A stretch of 64,000 nt of DNA from Haliea salexigens DSM 19537. Its GTDB lineage: Bacteria; Pseudomonadota; Gammaproteobacteria; Pseudomonadales; Halieaceae. The stretch's first letter is position 1. Every line of letters starts with the position of its first letter. The stretch covers positions 23,070 to 87,069 of the forward strand of contig NZ_KE383979.1 of assembly GCF_000423125.1 (NCBI RefSeq), read 5' to 3'. Under the pieces are notes generated by a model that saw only the letters and a program-made list of their open reading frames with translations, searched no databases and was not told where the DNA came from. Position numbers and translations under genes: made by a program. Positions 19,677-28,543 of this stretch are shown here, in pieces.

Positions 19677-20155
19677 GGGTTGACGGGCTCCTCGGAGGCA
19701 GTGTCTGGGTAGGGGCAGGGGAATCCCAGGGTGGCCAGGATGGCCGTTTCCAGGTCTTCCATTTCGGTGGCTTCAGCCTCGCAGATGTGGTCGTAGCCCA
19801 GCAGGTGTAGCGCGCCGTGCACGGTCATGTGGGCCCAGTGTGCGGCTGCGGGTTTGCCCTGTTCGACGGCTTCCCGGGCGACCACAGGGGCGCAGATGAC
19901 GATATCGCCCAGCAGCGGCAGCTGCAGGCTCTCCGGCAGATCGGCCGGAAAGGACAGCACGTTGGTGGGGCCCGGCTTGCCGCGGTAGTGTTGGTTGAGT
20001 TGTGCCATTTCCTCTGCACCCACCAGGCGCAGGCAAAGCTCCGGAGTGGCATTGCTGGCCCGACCCTGCAGGGTGGTTTGCAGCCAGTGCCTTAAGTCGT
20101 CCTCCTCGGGAACCGGCTCGGTACAGGCGGTCTGGATGTCGATGTGGCTGTTCAT
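19673..20155 (-). CDS. ybeY: Endoribonuclease YbeY, rRNA maturation
   Basis: The 160-residue product carries the zinc-binding signature HGALHLLGYDH near residue 115, the defining YbeY motif, plus PTNVLSFPADLPESLQLP. YbeY processes the 16S rRNA 3' end and takes part in 70S quality control. It overlaps phoH upstream and corC downstream by four bases each, indicating tight translational coupling. Confidence 0.96.
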   Translation of the reverse strand: MNSHIDIQTACTEPVPEEDDLRHWLQTTLQGRASNATPELCLRLVGAEEMAQLNQHYRGKPGPTNVLSFPADLPESLQLPLLGDIVICAPVVAREAVEQGKPAAAHWAHMTVHGALHLLGYDHICEAEATEMEDLETAILATLGFPCPYPDTASEEPVNP

Positions 20156-21171
20156 GGCCGGGTCTTGTCGAGCGGTGTCGCCCTGTCCTCGTAGGCATCG
20201 TAGGCTTCAACGATACGCTGCACCATGGGGTGGCGCACCACATCCTTGTTGCCGAACCAGGTGAAGCCGATACCCTCGACATCGGCGAGGATGTTGCCTG
20301 CATGGGTCAAACCCGACTGAATGCCCTTGGGCAGGTCAATCTGGGTGGCGTCCCCGGTGATCACCGCCGTGGAGCCGAAGCCGATGCGGGTGAGGAACAT
20401 TTTCATCTGCTCACGCGTGGTGTTCTGGGCTTCGTCGAGAATGATGAAGGCGTTGTTCAGCGTGCGGCCGCGCATGAAGGCCAGCGGCGCCACTTCGATA
20501 ACATTGCGCTCGATGAACTTATTCACTGTTTCAAAGCCGAGCATTTCGTACAGGGCGTCGTACAGGGGGCGCAGGTAGGGGTCGATTTTCTGGCTCAGGT
20601 CGCCGGGCAGGAAGCCCAGCTTCTCGCCGGCCTCTACAGCCGGGCGCACCAGCAGGATGCGTCGCACGCGCTCCTCCAGCAGTGCTTCCACGGCGCAGGC
20701 GACCGCAAGATAGGTCTTGCCCGTGCCGGCCGGCCCGATACCGAAATTGATGTCGTGCTGCTTGATGGTGCGCACGTAGCCCTGCTGGTTCTTGCCGCGG
20801 GGTTTTACCGACGCACGCTTGGTGCGAATAACCTGAATGGCCTCAATGGGAGCGCCTGCGGGGTCTTCGGCCAGCATCTCGATTCCCGCCTGCTGCAGTT
20901 GCAGGTGCAGTGACTCCGGGCTCAAGCCAACGCCTTGGCATACCTCGCTGTACAGGTTCTCCAACAGGCTGCGGCCGGCATTGACTGCGCCGGGCGGCCC
21001 GCTGAGCAGGAACTGGTTGCCGCGGGCTGCAATACCGATGCCCAGGCGGGACTCGATCTGGCGCAAATGGCCGTCGAACTGGCCGCAGAGCATGGCCAGA
21101 TGGCGGGTGTCATTCGGTTCCAGGGTGAGGCTTGACTGTGTCGACTCGGGGGTCGGAGATTCGCTGTTCAA
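20152..21171 (-). CDS. ybeZ: PhoH family ATPase (YbeZ)
   Basis: The 339-residue protein has the Walker A motif GPAGTGKTYLA and the Walker B-like FIILDEAQNTT within a PhoH domain (about 125-330). The N-terminal part includes a KH-like segment around GIAARGNQFLLSGPPG. YbeZ is a predicted RNA-binding ATPase/helicase that partners YbeY. It is the second gene of the miaB operon, 60 bases after the miaB stop. Confidence 0.95.
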   Translation of the reverse strand: MNSESPTPESTQSSLTLEPNDTRHLAMLCGQFDGHLRQIESRLGIGIAARGNQFLLSGPPGAVNAGRSLLENLYSEVCQGVGLSPESLHLQLQQAGIEMLAEDPAGAPIEAIQVIRTKRASVKPRGKNQQGYVRTIKQHDINFGIGPAGTGKTYLAVACAVEALLEERVRRILLVRPAVEAGEKLGFLPGDLSQKIDPYLRPLYDALYEMLGFETVNKFIERNVIEVAPLAFMRGRTLNNAFIILDEAQNTTREQMKMFLTRIGFGSTAVITGDATQIDLPKGIQSGLTHAGNILADVEGIGFTWFGNKDVVRHPMVQRIVEAYDAYEDRATPLDKTRP

Positions 21172-21230
21172 ATCGCTCGCGGGCCGCTAGGGCATGTGGT
21201 CATGGGTTTAAGGATATACGGCTGTGCCGA

Positions 21231-22583
21231 CTAGTCAACCGCGCGCAACAGCGGCGCCTGTGCCAGCTGGCCACGCAGTGAGTTCGGCAGCGCGTCGACA
21301 ATCTCAAGGTCGGCAAATGCGCCGATCAGGCTGCGGTCGGTACAGTGGAAATTCACCACCCGGTTGTTCTCGGTCCGGCCCTGCAGTTCGCCCGGGTCCT
21401 TCTTCGAGACACCGGTGACCAGCACGCGCTGCACCGTGCCCACCATACGACGGCTGATGGCCTGTGCTTCCTGCAGAATACGGGATTGCAGAACCTGCAG
21501 CCGCTGCTTCTTGGTGGCCTCATCAGTGGAGTCGGGCAGCTCTGATGCGGGTGTGCCGGGGCGCGCGCTGTAAACGAAGCTGAAGGATGTATCGAAGCCG
21601 ATGTCTTCAACCAGTTTCATGGTGGCGGCGAAATCCGTCTCTGTCTCGCCCGGAAAACCGATGATGAAATCGGAGGAAATGCTGATATTCGGGCGTATGC
21701 GGCGCAACCGGCGGATTTTCGACTTGTATTCCAGCGCCGTATGGCCGCGCTTCATGGCCATGAGAATACGGTCCGATCCACTCTGCACGGGCAGGTGGAG
21801 ATGGTCGACCAGTTGCGGAATTTCGGCGTAGGCGTCAATCAGGGCATCGCTGAACTCGACCGGGTGCGAAGTGGTGTAGCGGATACGCTCAATGCCGGGA
21901 ATGCGTGCCACCAGGTGCAACAGCTCGGCAAAATCCACGACCTCGCCGAGGTGGTTGGCACCCCGGTAGGCGTTCACGTTCTGCCCGAGCAGGTTGACCT
22001 CGCGTACGCCCTCGCCGGCGAGGTGTGCCACTTCTGCGATGACATCGTCGACGGGCCGCGACACTTCTTCGCCGCGGGTGTAAGGCACGACGCAGAACGT
22101 ACAGTACTTGCTGCAGCCCTCCATGACCGAGACAAAGGCGGTGGGCCCTTCAACACTGGGCTCTGGCAGGCGATCGAATTTTTCGATTTCCGGGAAGCTG
22201 ACATCGACCACCAGGGTCCCACCGGGACCGCGCTGCTCCATCATCGCGGGCAGCCGGTGCAGGGTTTGCGGCCCGAAAACGAGGTCGACATACGGCGCGC
22301 GCTTGCCGATCTCGGCCCCCTCCTGGCTGGCGACGCAGCCGCCCACGCCGATGATCAGGTCGGGATTTTTCTGCTTCAAATGCTTCCAGCGGCCCAGCTG
22401 GTGGAACACCTTTTCCTGGGCTTTTTCACGAATCGAGCAGGTATTGAGCAGCAGGACATCCGCTTCTTCAGGGTTGTCCGTGGGCGTGAGACCGTGGCTG
22501 GCCTGCAGCAGATCGCGCATGCGCGCCGAGTCATACTCGTTCATCTGGCAGCCGTGGGTCTTGATGTACAGCTTTTTGCTCAC
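21231..22583 (-). CDS. miaB: tRNA-2-methylthio-N6-dimethylallyladenosine synthase
   Basis: From a GTG at 22583 ([19 protein letters not shown]) the product has 450 residues and the three MiaB domains: UPF0004 with cysteines in [16 protein letters not shown] and GVGGCVAS; radical SAM with [17 protein letters not shown]; and a C-terminal TRAM domain. It adds the methylthio group to i6A37 of tRNAs. Six more in-frame residues reach an ATG at 22601, but family N-termini favour the GTG, which is preceded by GAGG. It heads the miaB-ybeZ-ybeY-corC-lnt operon. Confidence 0.95.
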   Translation of the reverse strand: MSKKLYIKTHGCQMNEYDSARMRDLLQASHGLTPTDNPEEADVLLLNTCSIREKAQEKVFHQLGRWKHLKQKNPDLIIGVGGCVASQEGAEIGKRAPYVDLVFGPQTLHRLPAMMEQRGPGGTLVVDVSFPEIEKFDRLPEPSVEGPTAFVSVMEGCSKYCTFCVVPYTRGEEVSRPVDDVIAEVAHLAGEGVREVNLLGQNVNAYRGANHLGEVVDFAELLHLVARIPGIERIRYTTSHPVEFSDALIDAYAEIPQLVDHLHLPVQSGSDRILMAMKRGHTALEYKSKIRRLRRIRPNISISSDFIIGFPGETETDFAATMKLVEDIGFDTSFSFVYSARPGTPASELPDSTDEATKKQRLQVLQSRILQEAQAISRRMVGTVQRVLVTGVSKKDPGELQGRTENNRVVNFHCTDRSLIGAFADLEIVDALPNSLRGQLAQAPLLRAVD

Positions 22584-22785
22584 TGAGCCTCGTCGGCGCA
22601 CCGCAGTCGGTTTCTGGCCGGTTGTTGTAAAAAGGGGGGTGAATTATACAGATTCACACCGCGGAAACCTAGCCAGCCCGGGTGGCAGATAGTGGTAATT
22701 TGTGCGGGGAGTGGTAACATCGCCCCCCCCCGGTTTTAGCGCACTTGCCGCGGAGCCGCCCGGCGCAACGCCTCACGAGGACAGC

Positions 22786-23130
22786 ATGGCCAACCAACCT
22801 GTGTACAAGGTGATTTTCCACAACGCGAACCAGGTGTTCGAAGTGTTCGCGCGCCAGATCTACCAGAGCGACATGTGGGGCTTCATCGAAATCGAGGAGT
22901 TCGTCTTCGGCGAGCGTTCACAGATTCTTGTCGACCCCAGTGAGGAAAAGCTGAAGCATGAGTTCAGCGGGGTCAAACGCAGTTACATCCCCCTGCAGGC
23001 GATTATTCGCATCGACGAGGTGGACAAGGAAGGCACGGGCAAGATATCCGAGGCCGCCCCCGGTTCACGCAGCAACGTCACCGCCTTCCCCGTGCCCGGC
23101 ATGCAGCCCCACCACAGCGGCGACGACTGA
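22786..23130 (+). CDS. DUF1820 family protein
   Basis: The 114-residue product begins MANQPVYKVIFHNANQVFEVFARQ, with KRSYIPLQAIIRIDEV further on, matching the DUF1820 family of short cytosolic proteins of unknown function in gammaproteobacteria. The ATG at 22786 follows GAGG; the frame continues upstream without family similarity. It is divergent from miaB. A run of nine C residues (22723-22731) sits 54 bases before the start. The C-terminal tail (SRSNVTAFPVPGMQPH) looks disordered. Confidence 0.83.
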   Translation: MANQPVYKVIFHNANQVFEVFARQIYQSDMWGFIEIEEFVFGERSQILVDPSEEKLKHEFSGVKRSYIPLQAIIRIDEVDKEGTGKISEAAPGSRSNVTAFPVPGMQPHHSGDD

Positions 23131-23141
23131 CCGCCGGCAGT

Positions 23142-23166
23142 GCGCCTGCCACCCCGTGACAGGCGC
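23142..23166. terminator. Weak bidirectional stem-loop
   Basis: GCGCCTG / CAGGCGC (7 bp, 11-base loop) lies between the convergent DUF1820 and aminotransferase genes. It has no T-run on either side, so terminator function is tentative. Confidence 0.35.
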
Positions 23167-23180
23167 CCGTACACCCCCTT

Positions 23181-24458
23181 CTAGCGGCTCAGTCGCTGCT
23201 TGATCGAGGCGATTTTCACGCACAACACGAACACGTCCACGCTCGCCTGTACATCGTCCTGCGCCGGGAAGCTGGGTGAGAGCCTGATATTGCGGTTATC
23301 CGGGTCCTTGCCGTAGGGAAAGGTGGCACCGGCCGGTGTGAGCTTCACACCGACATTGCCCGCGAGTGCCACAATCTCTGATGCCAGCCCCGGCAGCGCG
23401 TCGAAAGAGACAAAGTAGCCGCCCTGCGGGGTCGTCCAGTTGCCCATGCCACTGCCGGCCAGTTCTCGCTCGAGCGTGCCGAGTACCGCATCGAAACGCG
23501 GCTTGAGCAGTGCCGCATGTCGGCTCATGTGGGCGTTGAGGGTCTCGCTGTCCTTGAGGAACCGCACGTGACGCAGCTGATTGACCTTGTCCGGGCCGAT
23601 AGTCTGGAACGCGAGGTGGGCCCGGAAGGCGGCAAGGTTGCGCTCGCTGCTGCCGACGAACCCAACACCCGCGCCGGCGAAGGTGATCTTGGATGTGGAC
23701 CCGAACTGGAAAATGCCGTCCATAGTCCCGAGCTCGCGCGCGTGGGCGGCGATGCTGGCCAGAGCGGGGGCGTCATCCTGCAGGGTGTGTACCGCGTAGG
23801 CGTTGTCCCACATGACGATAAAGCTGGCGGACGCGACCTGCGGCAGGCCTGCGAGGCGCTTTACAGTCTCCGCACTGTAGACGCAGCCGGTGGGGTTGGA
23901 AAAGCGGGGTACACACCAGATGCCCTTGATATCGGCGTCGGCGGCAACCAGGGCCTCCACCTGGTCCATATCCGGGCCTGAATCGAGCAGACGCACGGGG
24001 ATCATCTCGATGCCGAGGTATTCACACACGGAAAAGTGGCGGTCGTAACCGGGTACCGGGCACAGGAACTTCACCTGTGCCCGATTGCCCCAGGCGGAAT
24101 CCGCGCCGCGCAAGCCCTCGCGCAGGGCGAAGTCCATGACCTGATACATGAGGGTCAGGCTGCTGTTGCCGCCGACCAGTGTCTCCTCCGGCGCCGTACC
24201 CAGCACCTCGGCAAACAGGGCGCGCGCCTCGGGCAGGCCCTCAAGGCCGCCGTAGTTGCGAGCATCACTGCCGTCCGCCGCGCGGTAGTTGCCGTCCAGA
24301 ATACCGTCCAGCGCGTCGGACAGCGCAACCTGTGCCGCGCTGGGTTTACCTCGGGTGAGGTCCAGGTTCAGGTTTTTCGCTGCCAGTGCGTCGTACTGTT
24401 CGTGGAGATCGGCAAGCGCAGCGCGCAGTTCGGCTTCAGTGGCCTTGTCAATATGCAC
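23181..24458 (-). CDS. PLP-dependent class I aminotransferase (MocR/Asp-type)
   Basis: The 425-residue product has the fold type I features NLNLDLTRGKPS at the N-terminus, the substrate/cofactor region CVPRFSNPTGCVYS, the Asp/Tyr pair VMWDNAYAVH, and the cofactor Lys in FGSTSKITFAG. It fits the group annotated as alanine-glyoxylate or aspartate aminotransferase-like proteins with a TRGKP start. The amino donor cannot be decided from the sequence. It is divergent from lon, with a 165-base shared promoter region. Confidence 0.85.
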   Translation of the reverse strand: MHIDKATEAELRAALADLHEQYDALAAKNLNLDLTRGKPSAAQVALSDALDGILDGNYRAADGSDARNYGGLEGLPEARALFAEVLGTAPEETLVGGNSSLTLMYQVMDFALREGLRGADSAWGNRAQVKFLCPVPGYDRHFSVCEYLGIEMIPVRLLDSGPDMDQVEALVAADADIKGIWCVPRFSNPTGCVYSAETVKRLAGLPQVASASFIVMWDNAYAVHTLQDDAPALASIAAHARELGTMDGIFQFGSTSKITFAGAGVGFVGSSERNLAAFRAHLAFQTIGPDKVNQLRHVRFLKDSETLNAHMSRHAALLKPRFDAVLGTLERELAGSGMGNWTTPQGGYFVSFDALPGLASEIVALAGNVGVKLTPAGATFPYGKDPDNRNIRLSPSFPAQDDVQASVDVFVLCVKIASIKQRLSR

Positions 24459-24557
24459 TGTGGACTCCTGTGTCAGTCGTGCGGTTTGAAGTGCGATTCA
24501 ACTGTCGCCAGTATACTCCCAGCGCCGGCCGCTGAAAAATGGCTCTGTGGCTGCTCT

Positions 24558-24585
24558 CTTGAAATACCGCGCGCCGAGCCCATAT
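24558..24585 (+). promoter_or_regulatory. Heat-shock (sigma-32) promoter of lon
   Basis: CTTGAAA (24558-24564), a 14-base spacer and CCCATAT (24579-24585) match the sigma-32 consensus CTTGAAA-N11-16-CCCATNT almost perfectly, 38 bases upstream of the lon ATG. Lon is a classical sigma-32 target. Confidence 0.85.
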
Positions 24586-24623
24586 CTGGCGGATACCCCG
24601 GCAGTTGAAACAGGCAGGCAAGC

Positions 24624-27044
24624 ATGAGCAAGGCCCCGAAATTTGCACCAGACGAGGCGGACATACACGCCACAGGGTCCCAGGCCCCGGCAGTGGCGAG
24701 CGATATGCTCCCCGATACGCTGTATGTGATTCCGGTACCGCAGCGCCCGTTTTTCCCCGGTCAGGTGCAGCCCGTTGCGATCAACCCGCAGGAGTGGGCT
24801 CCCACGCTGGAGGCCATCGCCGCGGAAGGACACGGACTGGTGGGCTTGAGTTACGTGGAGCAGCAGGGCTCCGACAGCATCGGCCCCCGTCAGTTTCCGG
24901 AAATAGGCTGTGTTGCGCGCTTGCACCGGCCACCCGGCGCCAATGGCCCCGGGCAGTTCCTGGTGCAGGGGGTGAAGCGTTTCCGTATCGTGCGCTGGCT
25001 CACGGATTCTGCGCCCTATCGGGTGCAGGTGGAGTACCCGCGCAGCTCGGGCGATCGCGACAGTGACGAGGTCAAGGCCTATGCCATGGCGCTCATCCAG
25101 CAGATCAAGGAACTGCTGCCACTGAACCCGCTGTACAGCGAAGAGCTGAAGCACTACATGGCCAACTTCAGCCCCAACCAGCCCAGCCTGCTGGCGGATT
25201 TCTCCGCCGCCCTGACCACCGCCAAAGGTGACCAGCTGCAGGAAATTCTCGATACGCTGCCCCTGCTGGCGCGCATGGAAAAAGTGCTGGTGCTGCTGCG
25301 CAAAGAGCGCGAAGTGGCCGAGATGCAAACCCATATCACCAGCCAGGTGAATGAAAAGGTCTCGGAGCAGCAGCGACAGTTTTTTCTGCGCGAACAGCTG
25401 AAGGTCATCCAGAAAGAACTCGGCCTGTCCAAGGATGATCGCAGCACCGACCTGGAGCTCTTCGAAGAGCGGCTGGCCGCCCTGAAGCCAACAGAGTCCG
25501 TGCGCGAGCGTATCGCCGAAGAGTTGCACAAGCTTTCGGTGCTGGAGAGTGGCTCCCCCGAGTACGGTGTCACCCGCAACTACCTTGACTGGGCCACGCA
25601 AGTTCCCTGGGGTATTCACTCAGAGGACCAGCTCGAACTCGGCCATGCGCGGGAGACACTCAACGCGCATCACGATGGCCTGGATGACGTCAAACAGCGC
25701 ATCCTCGAGTTCCTTGCAGTGGGCGCCTTCAAGGGCGAGATCAGCGGCTCCATTCTCTTGCTGGTTGGCCCGCCCGGTGTGGGCAAAACCAGCATCGGCC
25801 GCTCCGTGGCTGATGCTCTGGGACGGGAGTTCTACCGCTTCAGTCTCGGAGGCATGCGCGACGAAGCGGAAATCAAGGGTCACCGCCGTACCTACATTGG
25901 GGCGATGCCGGGCAAGTTCGTGCAGGCACTCAAGGACGTGAAAGTGGCCAACCCGGTGATCATGCTGGATGAGATCGACAAGATTGGCGCATCCTTTCAG
26001 GGCGACCCCGCGTCGGCCCTGCTGGAAGTGCTGGACCCGGAACAGAACGCTGAATTTCTCGATCACTACCTGGATATGCGCGTGGACCTTTCCAAGGTGC
26101 TGTTTATCTGCACCGCCAACCAGATCGACAGCATTCCCGGACCACTGCTGGACCGCATGGAAGTGCTGCGCCTGGCCGGTTACATCGCCGAGGAAAAGCT
26201 GGCCATAGCGCGCAACCATCTGTGGCCGCGGCTACTGCAGCGGCATGGCCTCAAGGCCGACCAGCTGAAAATAAACGACGCCGCGCTGAAAACCGTGATC
26301 GAGAGCTACTGCCGCGAAGCCGGTGTGCGCAACCTTGAAAAGCAGCTGGCACGCATCATCCGCAAATCCATTGTCGGCCTGCTGGAGGGCGGCGAGCGGC
26401 GCGTGCGCATCGGCAAGAAGGATATTGAAACCTTGCTGGGTCAACCGGTGTTCCACACTGAGAAGCTGTTGCGCGGCCCGGGGGTTGCCACCGGACTGGC
26501 CTGGACGGCCATGGGCGGGGCCACGCTGGCGATCGAGTCCTCCAAGGTGCACACCCTGAACAGCGGCTTCAAGCTTACGGGGCGCCTGGGTGAGACCATG
26601 CGCGAGTCAGCGGAGATTGCCTACAGCTATGTGGTGGCGCACCTGCGGGATTTCGACTGCGACTACGATTTCTTCGACACCAGCCTGGTGCACCTGCACG
26701 TGCCGGAGGGTGCCACGCCGAAGGACGGCCCCAGTGCGGGCATTACCATGGCGACTGCACTCATTTCCCTGGCGCGTAATGAGCGGATCAAGAGACCGCT
26801 GGCGATGACGGGGGAGTTGACCCTGACTGGTCTGGTGCTGCCGGTGGGAGGCATTCGCGAGAAGGTGATTGCGGCGCGACGCATGAAGATACCCGAGCTG
26901 ATCCTGCCTGCGGCCAACCGGCGTGATTTCGATGAGTTGCCGGCGTATTTGCAGGAGGGGCTGGAGGTTCGGTTTGCGCGCAATTACCGGGAGGTGTTTG
27001 AGTATGTGTTTCATGAGCATCGTCGGGAGAAGGCGTTGCATTGA
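24624..27044 (+). CDS. lon: ATP-dependent protease Lon
   Basis: The 806-residue LonA protein has a LAN N-terminal domain (about 30-230, from YVIPVPQRPFFPGQ), an AAA+ module with Walker A GPPGVGKT at residues 382-389 and Walker B MLDEIDK, and a protease domain with catalytic Ser704 in KDGPSAG and Lys747 in IREKVIAARR. It degrades misfolded and regulatory proteins in the cytosol. The first 30 residues (MSKAPKFAPDEADIHATG...) are an unusual polar extension. A sigma-32 promoter lies upstream. No clpX or hup gene is adjacent, unlike in E. coli. Confidence 0.97.
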   Translation: MSKAPKFAPDEADIHATGSQAPAVASDMLPDTLYVIPVPQRPFFPGQVQPVAINPQEWAPTLEAIAAEGHGLVGLSYVEQQGSDSIGPRQFPEIGCVARLHRPPGANGPGQFLVQGVKRFRIVRWLTDSAPYRVQVEYPRSSGDRDSDEVKAYAMALIQQIKELLPLNPLYSEELKHYMANFSPNQPSLLADFSAALTTAKGDQLQEILDTLPLLARMEKVLVLLRKEREVAEMQTHITSQVNEKVSEQQRQFFLREQLKVIQKELGLSKDDRSTDLELFEERLAALKPTESVRERIAEELHKLSVLESGSPEYGVTRNYLDWATQVPWGIHSEDQLELGHARETLNAHHDGLDDVKQRILEFLAVGAFKGEISGSILLLVGPPGVGKTSIGRSVADALGREFYRFSLGGMRDEAEIKGHRRTYIGAMPGKFVQALKDVKVANPVIMLDEIDKIGASFQGDPASALLEVLDPEQNAEFLDHYLDMRVDLSKVLFICTANQIDSIPGPLLDRMEVLRLAGYIAEEKLAIARNHLWPRLLQRHGLKADQLKINDAALKTVIESYCREAGVRNLEKQLARIIRKSIVGLLEGGERRVRIGKKDIETLLGQPVFHTEKLLRGPGVATGLAWTAMGGATLAIESSKVHTLNSGFKLTGRLGETMRESAEIAYSYVVAHLRDFDCDYDFFDTSLVHLHVPEGATPKDGPSAGITMATALISLARNERIKRPLAMTGELTLTGLVLPVGGIREKVIAARRMKIPELILPAANRRDFDELPAYLQEGLEVRFARNYREVFEYVFHEHRREKALH

Positions 27045-27104
27045 GGGTGGGGTGCGCTCGGGCGTCGGGTTGGGCTCCGGCTTGAGCTCCGGCTTGGGAG
27101 TGGT

Positions 27105-27222
27105 GCCGGTGTGGGCGATCCCGACCGATGGGGGACACGCCGCAAGTACGTCCATGTAGGCTCGGCGGCGGCCATCCATGGCCGCCGACGGTCCCCCACC
27201 GGCCGGGATCGCCCACCCCGGC
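27105..27222 (+). repeat. REP-like hairpin element, copy 1
   Basis: Outer arms 27105-27136 and 27191-27222 are complementary at 29 of 32 positions. Between them is a conserved-looking core (CGTCCATGTAGGCTCG) and an inner 8-bp perfect hairpin GGCGGCCA / TGGCCGCC with a TCCA loop (27167-27186). The core GGGACACGCCG...TCCATG...GTCCC reappears in inverted orientation in copy 2. Confidence 0.75.
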
Positions 27223-27401
27223 ACATTCGGCTTGGGTGGTGAAGTCTGGCATTAGAGGCGCGGGGTGCGGCGCGGCTTGAGGGTGAGCTCTGGCGTTATT
27301 AGTCGAGGAAGCGCTACGTATTCGGGAATTCTCGTGCCACTGGGCGAGTGGCTCAGGGAAACTCGAAAACAAGTTCCGGCACCACAAGCCCAATGCGCAG
27401 G

Positions 27402-27511
27402 GTGGCGCGGCGGATGGGGGCGAGCGGGACTGTAGGAAACAGGGATGTTTCCTTCAAGCCCCCATGGATGGGTTCACGGCGTGTCCCGCTCGCCCCCATC
27501 CGTTGCGCCGC
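27402..27511 (-). repeat. REP-like hairpin element, copy 2 (inverted)
   Basis: Outer arms 27402-27430 and 27483-27511 match at 26 of 29 positions, including 19 perfect pairs next to the loop. The loop holds a 7-bp hairpin GGAAACA / TGTTTCC. Read on the minus strand it gives GGGACACGCCG, then ATCCATGGGGGCTTG, the hairpin and AGTCCC, so it has the same skeleton as copy 1 but divergent stems. Confidence 0.75.
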
Positions 27512-27565
27512 CCGCCACCACGCCTGTGCCATCCGTCGAGCCGCTCGCCGAGCTAGCCAGCAGCA

Positions 27566-28543
27566 TCACGGCGCCCGAGCCGTCACCACAGCCCGCATCG
27601 GCGCCGGATACCCCTCGATCGTGCGCGTGGCATCCTCGGGGTCGAGAAAGTCAGCCAGCGACTGAAAGCGCATCCACTCGGTCTGCCGCTGCTCCTCGAC
27701 GCGGGTGACCGAGACATCTACCAGCTCCACATCGCGAAACTTCAACTTCCGCAGCCAGGATATCAGCGTATCGGGGCTGGGCAGGAACCAGACGTTTCCC
27801 ATGCGCGCATAGCGCCCCTCGGGTACCAGGGTGGCGCCCAGTGGTCCGTCGATGACCAGCGTTTCCAGAATCAGCTGCCCGCCGGGCCGCAGGCAGTTGC
27901 GCAGCTCCTGCAGGTGATCTATCGGCGAGCGGCGGTGGTACAGCACACCCATGGAAAACACACTGTCAAACGCTTGCAGATTGGCGGGCATATGTTGAAT
28001 GCCCAGCGGTAACACCCAAACACCGGGGTGCTGCAGGTATTTCTGTAACGCCCAGTACTGCACGACAAACAGCGGCGTAGGGTCGATACCGATGACTTCC
28101 CGGGCCCCGGCGCCGGCCATGCGCCAGCAGTGGTAGCCGCTGCCGCAGCCGACGTCGAGTACGCGGCGGCCATTGAGGTCGTCGAGGCCGGGCAGCAGTC
28201 GCTCCCACTTCCAGTCGGAGCGCCACTCGGTGTCGATGTGCACGCCGAACAGGTCGAAGGGCCCTTTGCGCCAGGGATGCAGGCGCTGCAGGGTGTCGCG
28301 CAGGGCGGAGGTCTGTGCCTCGTCCAGTTCGGGCTGTCGGTCGGCTCCCACGCGGGCGCTGTCGAGCCTTCGAGTTGTCGCTGTGATATCGGGCAGGGCC
28401 GCGAGGGCTTCGAGCCAGCGCGGGAGGTCGCCGTAGCGTTCGACGGCAAGGCCGCTGGCGATTTGCGTGTGCAGACGCTCGGCCCAGGGTGCCAGTAGGA
28501 CGTCCTGTTGCCAGCGGTCTATCAGCGGTCCGTAGTCGATCAT
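27566..28543 (-). CDS. cmoB: tRNA U34 carboxymethyltransferase
   Basis: The 325-residue protein has a CmoB-specific N-terminal domain (WLEALAALPDI...) and a Rossmann methyltransferase domain with the SAM loop LDVGCGSGYHCWRMAGAG. The HPWRKGPFDLFGVHIDTEWR stretch is diagnostic. CmoB transfers the carboxymethyl group from carboxy-SAM to 5-hydroxyuridine at tRNA position 34, giving cmo5U for wobble decoding. It overlaps cmoA by four bases (ATGA) and uses the product of CmoA. Confidence 0.95.
   Translation of the reverse strand: MIDYGPLIDRWQQDVLLAPWAERLHTQIASGLAVERYGDLPRWLEALAALPDITATTRRLDSARVGADRQPELDEAQTSALRDTLQRLHPWRKGPFDLFGVHIDTEWRSDWKWERLLPGLDDLNGRRVLDVGCGSGYHCWRMAGAGAREVIGIDPTPLFVVQYWALQKYLQHPGVWVLPLGIQHMPANLQAFDSVFSMGVLYHRRSPIDHLQELRNCLRPGGQLILETLVIDGPLGATLVPEGRYARMGNVWFLPSPDTLISWLRKLKFRDVELVDVSVTRVEEQRQTEWMRFQSLADFLDPEDATRTIEGYPAPMRAVVTARAP

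Larger units (their letters stand above)
27045..27565. other. Non-coding region with hairpin repeats
   Basis: No convincing gene is present in the 521 bases between lon and cmoB. The stretch holds a short tandem repeat (CTCCGGCTTG twice, 27075-27094) and two large hairpin elements annotated separately. The rest shows nothing recognisable. Confidence 0.75.

Noticed and set aside
27075..27094. Tandem CTCCGGCTTG as a start of a CRISPR or larger repeat array
   Set aside because: Only two copies, without spacers or cas genes.
26788..27393. 201-residue minus-strand frame spanning the end of lon and the intergenic region
   Set aside because: It overlaps the lon protease domain and the hairpin repeat, and shows no domain or signal.
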